A stretch of 41,522 nucleotides of DNA from a virus. Shown piece after piece: positions 36,692 through 41,522 of the stretch. The number at the start of each line of letters is the position of its first letter. The first letter of the stretch is position 1. The position numbers and the translations under genes are program-made. The notes under the pieces are model-generated. The model was not told where the DNA came from and did not search any database. It was given only the letters and a program-made list of their open reading frames with translations. Location of the stretch: the IMG/VR virus record IMGVR_UViG_3300022821_000046, positions 1-41,522 of that record; one strand, given 5' to 3'.

Positions 36692-37601
36692 AATAACGAT
36701 ACAAGTATGCAGTAAGGACAGACACAGTGAACTTGGATTATTACTACAAAGTTTGAGAACCCAAACATTTCAAGATTGGGATATAATAATTGGTGATGAA
36801 AGTTCAACACCTATTGCTAGTTGTAATTTTTTAATAATGTTAATTAATAGACTTAAACATGAAGGACATGGTGTAGAATTAATAAGACACGGAACATCAC
36901 AAGGTGTATGTTTCATTAGAAATGTATTAATAAAAAAGAATCCATGGATTAAAAACAAATACTCTGCTAGATTAGATGATGATGTAATATTAGAATCAAA
37001 TTATTTAGAGAAAATGGTTTATGGTTTAAAACTTGGTTATGATATAATGTCAGGAGTAACACCAACATTAAACACTCCATTATGGAAGAGAGAAAACAAA
37101 AGAGTAAAACCATTAATTAATGACATCAAAATAGATAGCAAAGGCAACATAACAAAATACACTGATGATTGTGGTATTGGATATATTGATAGTGATATAA
37201 TACCAGCAACAAATTTCAGAAGTAATGCTGTTTACAAAACAAAAGTAACAAATGATAACATTAAATACCCTAACAATTTAACTAAAGTTGGATTTAGAGA
37301 AGAAGCATTTTTCAGTTTTTCTGCAATACTTAAAGGATACAAAATAGGTGTAGATACTGGAGCAATTGCTTGGCATTTACAATCTCCATCAGGAGGATGT
37401 AGAACACCAGATTATAGCGAGTGTGTTCAAATAGATGAACAAACATTCAGAAAATGGGTTAAAAGATTATATAAGAAACATGGAGATTTCATAAAAAAAT
37501 ATAAATTAAACAAATTTGGAATAAAAAGAAAATTTAATTTTAGTAAAGATTACACAACAACATCCAATTTATATTTAGGAGGAATATTAAAATGCAAATA
37601 A
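36684..37601 (+). CDS. Glycosyltransferase family 2
   Basis: A 305-residue GT-A enzyme: nucleotide-binding start (ITIQVCSKDRHSELGLLLQS, WDIIIGDESS), metal site SARLDDDVILES, then AYFSFS-like acceptor region (REEAFFSFSAILKGYKIGVD) and W-H-L-Q. It should transfer a sugar to a protein or glycan. It overlaps the methyltransferase by 8 bases and the next gene by 10, so the whole cassette is one translation-coupled unit. Confidence 0.8.
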   Translation: MNRITIQVCSKDRHSELGLLLQSLRTQTFQDWDIIIGDESSTPIASCNFLIMLINRLKHEGHGVELIRHGTSQGVCFIRNVLIKKNPWIKNKYSARLDDDVILESNYLEKMVYGLKLGYDIMSGVTPTLNTPLWKRENKRVKPLINDIKIDSKGNITKYTDDCGIGYIDSDIIPATNFRSNAVYKTKVTNDNIKYPNNLTKVGFREEAFFSFSAILKGYKIGVDTGAIAWHLQSPSGGCRTPDYSECVQIDEQTFRKWVKRLYKKHGDFIKKYKLNKFGIKRKFNFSKDYTTTSNLYLGGILKCK

Positions 37602-38719
37602 ATATTATAGGAAATATATTCGGAACATCAGGATATGTTGCTCACACAAAACAATTAGCAAAAGGTATCTATGAAATGGGTGGAGATGTAAGAATAGAAA
37701 GTCCACAGCCAGTTGGTTGGGAAGCAGCTGTTTCTGATGCAGAACTTCTTATGTTACAAAAAGAAAAGGAAGATGATAGGGTAGATATTGCAATAGACTT
37801 GCCACATAATTGGCCACAATATATTTCAATGCAACCTAAAAAGTTCATAGGATTCTGTGTATGGGAAGGAAGTAACATACCTAAATTTTGGATCGAACAC
37901 ATATTGAATCCCAAAGTAGATGCAATATTTGTTCCAAGTACTCATGTTAAGAAAGCAATATTGAAAACATTTAAAGATGATAATTCACTTAATTATGTTA
38001 TTAAAGCCATCACAGATAAAATACATATAATATCTCATGGTGTAGATCCTTGTATATTTTATCCAGATACTGTTAAACGAAATAAGAAATGTACATTTTT
38101 AGCAAATAAAGGATGGGCAAATCTTCATAATGATAGAGGAGGATTACAATTTGTAGTTCAAGCATACACAGAAGAATTCAAAAAGAAAGATAAAGTAAAA
38201 TTAATATTAAAAGTAAATAAAACATATAATCCAGCTTTTGATGTTAAGAAAGCAGTTCTTGAATTAATTAAAGGTAAGGATAAAACAAAATTACCAGAAA
38301 CACAAATAACAGAAACATTGGTAGGATACGAAAAACTTAATTTATTATATAATGAAGCTGACATATTTGTAACAGCATCAATGGCTGAAGGATTTAACAT
38401 TCCAGCATTAGAAGCAATGTCATGTGGTTTACCAGTAATAAGTACAAATTATGGTGGTCAGACAGACTTTGTTAATAAAAAAAATGGTTGGTTAGTAGAC
38501 TATAAATTATTTGACCAAACAACTGATTTAATGTATGAAGGAGTTAAATGGGCAAAACCTAGTATAAAAGATTTACGGAAAAAAATGCGTGAAGCATATA
38601 ATTTATGGATTGCTAAGAAACTTAAACCTAAAAACATTTCAGCATTTGACACAGCATCTAAATTTCAATGGAGAACTAGTGGCAAAAAAGTAATTGACAT
38701 AGTTGATAAATTAGAATGA
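37592..38719 (+). CDS. Glycosyltransferase, GT4-type
   Basis: A 375-residue GT-B enzyme: the glycine-rich opening IIGNIFGTSGYVAHTKQLAK, the central HIISHGVDPCIFYP, and EGFNIPALEAMSCGLPVIST with E-x7-E, followed by NYGGQTDFV. It differs enough from the 33643 enzyme to be a separate specificity. GGAGGAATATTAAA precedes ATG 37592. Overlaps the zinc-ribbon gene by 4 bases. Confidence 0.85.
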   Translation: MQINIIGNIFGTSGYVAHTKQLAKGIYEMGGDVRIESPQPVGWEAAVSDAELLMLQKEKEDDRVDIAIDLPHNWPQYISMQPKKFIGFCVWEGSNIPKFWIEHILNPKVDAIFVPSTHVKKAILKTFKDDNSLNYVIKAITDKIHIISHGVDPCIFYPDTVKRNKKCTFLANKGWANLHNDRGGLQFVVQAYTEEFKKKDKVKLILKVNKTYNPAFDVKKAVLELIKGKDKTKLPETQITETLVGYEKLNLLYNEADIFVTASMAEGFNIPALEAMSCGLPVISTNYGGQTDFVNKKNGWLVDYKLFDQTTDLMYEGVKWAKPSIKDLRKKMREAYNLWIAKKLKPKNISAFDTASKFQWRTSGKKVIDIVDKLE

Positions 38720-38868
38720 AATGTATATGTGGTAATGATGAATTTAAACCTAGCGTTAGAATGATTAATCAAAAAGGTTCTATCGGTTTAGGTATTAAAA
38801 TGATTTGCACTGAATGTGGTTTAGAAATGCAAGAAGAAAAAATTGATTCTGAATTTTGTTTAGAATAA
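38716..38868 (+). CDS. Zinc-ribbon (restriction-alleviation Lar-type-like) small protein
   Basis: ATG 38716 overlaps the previous stop (ATGA). 50 residues with C3-x-C5 (KCICGNDEF) and C31-x2-C34 (ICTECGLEM), a two-pair zinc ribbon in the CxCG...CxxCG spacing common in phage proteins. Last plus-strand gene; it ends convergently with the minus gene at 38860, overlapping by 9 bases. Function unknown. Confidence 0.55.
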   Translation: MKCICGNDEFKPSVRMINQKGSIGLGIKMICTECGLEMQEEKIDSEFCLE

Positions 38869-39186
38869 TGTTTTTCTTAGTTTACCTTGCATAAATTCTC
38901 TATGAGCGATGTAAACTGGATTTGTTTTACCTAATATGTTATTGATATCTATTATATTATCATACATTTCATAATTGTCTATCACTGCATCTCTTATTCT
39001 ATTAGCCATCACATATGATTCTTTAACAATATATGGATTTAATTTTTTTTTAATATCATGTGGTATATTTAATTCTTCACCTACAGCACATGCATAATCA
39101 TAACAAAAATTGAAGAATGTTACAAGATCCACTATACCTTTATTACATTCTATTTCTTTTATAATATCTGTTATGCTTTCAGTCAT
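38860..39186 (-). CDS. Hypothetical helical protein, 108 aa
   Basis: Helical (TESITDIIKEIECNKGIVDL, NPYIVKESYVMANRIRDAVI) with a C-terminal basic end (GKLRKTLF). ATGA overlap with the gene upstream. It ends the minus-strand block convergently with the glycosylation cassette. No family recognised. Confidence 0.55.
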   Translation of the reverse strand: MTESITDIIKEIECNKGIVDLVTFFNFCYDYACAVGEELNIPHDIKKKLNPYIVKESYVMANRIRDAVIDNYEMYDNIIDINNILGKTNPVYIAHREFMQGKLRKTLF

Positions 39187-39506
39187 TTTAAATACTCCAA
39201 ATCGTGTTCTTTTTGTGGGCTTATATCACAATTCATTATACCTTTACACTGATAATTACAGTGTTCTTTACATAATTTATAATATCTATTAGGATCTCTG
39301 TTAAAATCTGCTCTAAATTCAATCGCTTTATCGCTTGTGGTCCAATCAACCATTGCTTCTTCTAAATCAACTGGTCTACCATATTGTTCAGTTAAATACT
39401 GTTGATGATTTCTTCCTCTTGCTATCTGGTGACCCATGTAAAATAGGTACTTTTGCTTGTCATCTGGTTCTGGTTCCTCGTCTGAAATAACTTCATCGAT
39501 TGACAC
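39183..39506 (-). CDS. Hypothetical Cys-containing protein, GTG start
   Basis: GTG start at 39506 (AAAAAGGT ahead). 107 residues: acidic start (DEVISDEEPEPDDKQ), middle MGHQIARGRNHQQYLTEQYG, and C-terminal cysteines KLCKEHCNYQCKGIMNCD that may bind zinc. A TATA box at 39531-39538 lies 25-32 bases ahead, so transcription may begin almost at the start codon. No family recognised. Confidence 0.55.
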   Translation of the reverse strand: MSIDEVISDEEPEPDDKQKYLFYMGHQIARGRNHQQYLTEQYGRPVDLEEAMVDWTTSDKAIEFRADFNRDPNRYYKLCKEHCNYQCKGIMNCDISPQKEHDLEYLK

Positions 39507-39530
39507 TTTAATACCTTTTTATTTTTAAAA

Positions 39531-39538
39531 TATTTAAA
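39531..39538 (-). promoter_or_regulatory. Archaeal TATA box for the 39506 gene
   Basis: Minus-strand TTTAAATA, preceded by an AAAGT stretch and a second TTTATAAA about 12 bases upstream. Start expected near 39506-39512. No copy of the late or early palindromes is present, so it is probably an ungoverned early promoter. Confidence 0.5.
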
Positions 39539-39566
39539 ACTTTGTTTTATAAACTCTCAAACATTT

Positions 39567-39773
39567 TTATTCTAATTTCCTCACATACATTCTACTCATT
39601 CTAAATAAAACATTTAATGTATATTCAGATTGTTTTAGATAATCCATTTTTTGATAAGCTTTATTTAATCTTAATCTATTTGTAATATTCATATATGCTT
39701 TTGGTAGTTCTGCATCATGAATTTGTTTGATATATGGTTTTAATTGATCTACTATATCATTTATATTTTTCAT
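39567..39773 (-). CDS. Hypothetical helical protein, 68 aa
   Basis: Start chosen at ATG 39773 because AAGGTGA lies 8 bases ahead; the longer frame from 39818 lacks such a site. Basic helical protein (INDIVDQLKPYIKQIHDAEL, RLRLNKAYQKMDYLKQSEYT) ending RMSRMYVRKLE. No family recognised. Confidence 0.5.
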   Translation of the reverse strand: MKNINDIVDQLKPYIKQIHDAELPKAYMNITNRLRLNKAYQKMDYLKQSEYTLNVLFRMSRMYVRKLE

Positions 39774-39786
39774 TTTATTTTTCACC

Positions 39787-39999
39787 TTATCTTTGATTGC
39801 TTTTATGAGTGTTTCCACTTGCAGAGCATAAATTACTTTTTGCCTGTTCTTTTATAGATTTCTTAGTTATGCGTTCAATTCTTTTGTATAATCCGTAAGG
39901 AATATATGCTAATCCTTTTTCGTGTCTAGCAATTTTCCCATTTATTACACTAATTCCAATTCCACATTCTGGGCAAATTATAATATCGTCTCTTGTCAT
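39787..39999 (-). CDS. Zinc-finger-like small protein, 70 aa
   Basis: The N-terminal DDIIICPECGIGISVINGKI holds one C-x2-C pair, with a His and another Cys later (IARHEKG, SNLCSASGN). The middle is basic (YKRIERITKKSIKEQAKSN). Probably nucleic-acid binding; function unknown. Confidence 0.5.
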   Translation of the reverse strand: MTRDDIIICPECGIGISVINGKIARHEKGLAYIPYGLYKRIERITKKSIKEQAKSNLCSASGNTHKSNQR

Positions 40000-40020
40000 T
40001 TGTTTAACCTTTTACGAGTA

Positions 40021-40308
40021 TCACAATCCAAACATATAATTTAAATGAGATTTAATGTTTCCAACAACTTCAAAACTATTGGTTATTTTATTTAAGCAAA
40101 TATCTTCATATTCCCAATTTCTTAAATTAATACAAAATGGATTTAATGAAAAATATTGATTTATTTTTGTATTAATATTAATCTTAACCTCTGTCTCAAA
40201 ACCATATAAAATTTTACTTCTATATCTTGCTTCTTTTATTGCTTTTTTAAAGTTATTATATGTTTTGTTTTTTCTATTTATTTGTGCTTTTAATTTTCTT
40301 TGATTCAT
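40021..40308 (-). CDS. Hypothetical basic protein, 95 aa
   Basis: Very basic helical N-terminus (RKLKAQINRKNKTYNNFKKA) followed by a beta-like half (FETEVKININTKINQYFSLN). ATGA-type overlap with the 40305 gene. No family recognised. Confidence 0.5.
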   Translation of the reverse strand: MNQRKLKAQINRKNKTYNNFKKAIKEARYRSKILYGFETEVKININTKINQYFSLNPFCINLRNWEYEDICLNKITNSFEVVGNIKSHLNYMFGL

Positions 40309-40634
40309 TTTTCCCTCTTATTTTTGGATAATTGTGTGTATTCTCCTTTTTTAATTGCTTCAACTACTTTTTCTAAAACTATCCCTCTAGAATCTAGTGG
40401 ATAGCTAAGAACATTATCTAATTGTTCTAATATTTCTTTTCTTGAAATAAATTCATCTACACTTGATTCTGAAACAATTAATTCATCATTGTTTTCCATA
40501 AATTTTTCAAATTCATCACAACCATAACATTTAGGTTCATAGCTTTCTGGTTCTGTTTGATTATGTAAATCACATTTTTTACTATCACAAAAAGCATTTC
40601 CAAGTAAATCTTCATCTTTATAATATATTTTCAT
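40305..40634 (-). CDS. Cys-rich acidic protein, 109 aa
   Basis: N-terminal cysteines (FCDSKKCDLHNQ, KCYGCDEFEKF) form a four-Cys zinc-type cluster; the C-terminal half is helical (FISRKEILEQLDNVLSYPLD, VLEKVVEAIKKGEY). This C-x4-C ... C-x2-C layout resembles that of the mini protein at 2392. It overlaps the repeat-protein gene by 17 bases. Function unknown. Confidence 0.5.
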   Translation of the reverse strand: MKIYYKDEDLLGNAFCDSKKCDLHNQTEPESYEPKCYGCDEFEKFMENNDELIVSESSVDEFISRKEILEQLDNVLSYPLDSRGIVLEKVVEAIKKGEYTQLSKNKREK

Positions 40635-41484
40635 TTTTTATCCTCTTGCCCTCTTCTTTTTTTTGATATTTTCGGATGGCATCTTTTTTTAATTTCATTT
40701 TACTTATTTTAAAAACTACTTTAGCTTCTTTCCCTGAATGTAATCTCCAATATTTTCCATCAAAACTTGGAACTAATCCTTGTTTCCAAAGTTTAACTAC
40801 TGGCATAAATGGATATTCTTTTGTTTTAATGTTCTCTGTATATTTCCATTTGTTTCTACTTATCTTAAAATTATATACAATATAAGCCCCAACAGAATCC
40901 CCAACAGAAGCCCCAACAGAATCCCAAACAGAATCCCTAACAGAATCCCTAACAGAAGCTCCAACAGAATCCCAAACAGAATCCCAAACAGAAGCCCCAA
41001 CAGAAGCTCCAACAGAATCCCAAACAGAATCCCTAACAGAAGCTCCAACAGAAGCTCCAACAGAATCCCAAACAGAAGCCATAACAGAAGCTCCAACAGA
41101 ATCCCATTGTTTTAATAGTTTAATATGTTGTTTTGTTGGTTTCTTCACCATTGGAATATCATTAAAAGGATGGATTAAATTTTTTAATTTATTTATATGT
41201 AATTTCTTCCTTAATTGTGTATTCCATTCTTTATGTGCTGACCAACAAGCTTTTTCATGTGATACTTTCCACCAATCTGGACAATTATCATCAAACTTAA
41301 ATATCCATTCATCAGGTTCAACATAGTTATTATTCTTAGGTACTATTTCTATTGCACATTGATTTCTTTTCTTATTTTCTCTATCTAATTTAAATTTGTC
41401 AATAATATCTTCGTGACTATCTATCCCTAACTTCCAACAAACTTTCCTATTTCTTGTTATTATACAACTAAATGCTTTACACAT
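40618..41484 (-). CDS. Tetrapeptide-repeat protein (xSVx repeats)
   Basis: A 288-residue protein. Residues 1-125: a conserved-looking domain (MCKAFSCIITRNRKVCWKLG, IDSHEDIIDKF ... EKACWSAHKEWN) that I recall from archaeal and phage proteins of unknown role. Residues 127-200: 18 tandem tetrapeptides of the form D/A-S-V-G/W/R/M. Residues 205-288: mixed domain (YPFMPVVKLWKQGLVPSFDG, KYWRLHSGKEAKVVFK) and a basic tail. The repeat would form a regular solenoid or stalk. GAGGTG precedes ATG 41484. First gene visible of the right-hand minus block. Confidence 0.65.
   Translation of the reverse strand: MCKAFSCIITRNRKVCWKLGIDSHEDIIDKFKLDRENKKRNQCAIEIVPKNNNYVEPDEWIFKFDDNCPDWWKVSHEKACWSAHKEWNTQLRKKLHINKLKNLIHPFNDIPMVKKPTKQHIKLLKQWDSVGASVMASVWDSVGASVGASVRDSVWDSVGASVGASVWDSVWDSVGASVRDSVRDSVWDSVGASVGDSVGAYIVYNFKISRNKWKYTENIKTKEYPFMPVVKLWKQGLVPSFDGKYWRLHSGKEAKVVFKISKMKLKKDAIRKYQKKEEGKRIKNENIL
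40887..41103 (-). repeat. 12-bp tandem repeat, 18 units, in frame
   Basis: About 18 imperfect copies of a 12-base unit (plus-strand form ACAGAATCCCAA and variants). Serine and valine codons are constant; only the first codon (GAT or GCT) and the fourth (GGG, TGG, AGG, ATG) vary. Unit length is a multiple of three, so gain or loss of copies keeps the frame. Confidence 0.85.
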
Positions 41485-41522
41485 TGTTTAACACCTCTAT
41501 ATATTTACTCATTTTCTTTCTT

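Noticed and set aside
40887-41103. Regular short repeats that might be a CRISPR array
   Set aside because: Units are 12 bases, contiguous, without spacers, and lie in a long open frame coding tetrapeptides.
41477-41512. 11-residue frame upstream of the repeat-protein gene
   Set aside because: Too short to support; it may be a leader peptide overlapping the C2H2 gene's stop if the genome is circular.
1-41522. Integrase, attachment sites or tRNA genes
   Set aside because: No tyrosine or serine recombinase motifs and no cloverleaf or tRNA 3' end were recognised, so there is no direct evidence for integration.

Overview
This AT-rich window looks like the complete or near-complete genome of a tailed virus (Caudoviricetes, siphovirus-type tail), and its signals point to an archaeal host. 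Promoters carry archaeal TATA boxes (TTTAAATA or TTTATATA), several of them about 30 bases before a start codon with almost no leader, and I saw no bacterial -35/-10 pairs. Regulators are of small archaeal-virus kinds (ribbon-helix-helix, AbrB-like, winged helix, C2H2 finger). Replication uses a family B DNA polymerase and a primase-polymerase/SF3 helicase. Ribosome binding sites are GAGGTGA or GGTGA. The host species cannot be named from the sequence. No tRNA, rRNA, CRISPR array, IS element or integrase was seen.

Layout. 1-6428 (minus): replication/early genes: C2H2 finger (cut by the window edge), PolB, winged helix, a Cys-rich mini protein, an SSB-like protein, a coiled-coil protein, primase-helicase and a YopX-like protein. 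6429-6665: divergent control region. 6666-11480 (plus): an RHH regulator, then many small accessory genes, several visibly broken, plus a candidate small terminase. 11483-24202 (plus): large terminase, portal fused to a head-morphogenesis domain, prohead protease, scaffold, major capsid protein between two decoration-like proteins, connectors and tail tube. 24241-32263: tail chaperones with a -1 frameshift, tape measure, hub, fibres, a transglutaminase-like enzyme and a holin-like protein. 32389-33387: three small late genes. 33413-38868: AbrB-like regulator followed by a five-gene glycosyltransferase/methyltransferase cassette and a zinc ribbon. 38860-41522 (minus): small early-type genes ending with a tetrapeptide-repeat protein. 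Joining base 41522 to base 1 closes the cut C2H2 gene in frame and makes one continuous minus-strand block, so the molecule is probably circular or circularly permuted.

Regulation. A perfect 12-bp palindrome, AATTATATAATT, lies exactly 12 bp upstream of the TATA box in four plus-strand promoters (portal, protease/capsid, tail, 32389 operon). In the promoter of the AbrB-like gene the same palindrome lies between TATA and start instead. This suggests one factor that activates late transcription and represses itself. A second, 19-bp palindrome (GTTATATAAGTTATATAAC) lies in the early minus-strand promoter near 3720 and, with two changes, in the RHH gene's own promoter.

The accessory region contains a ParB/methyltransferase gene reduced to its two ends and four short genes interrupted by frameshifts or in-frame stops; a fifth broken gene sits in the head region. 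Terminase, capsid and tail genes look intact.
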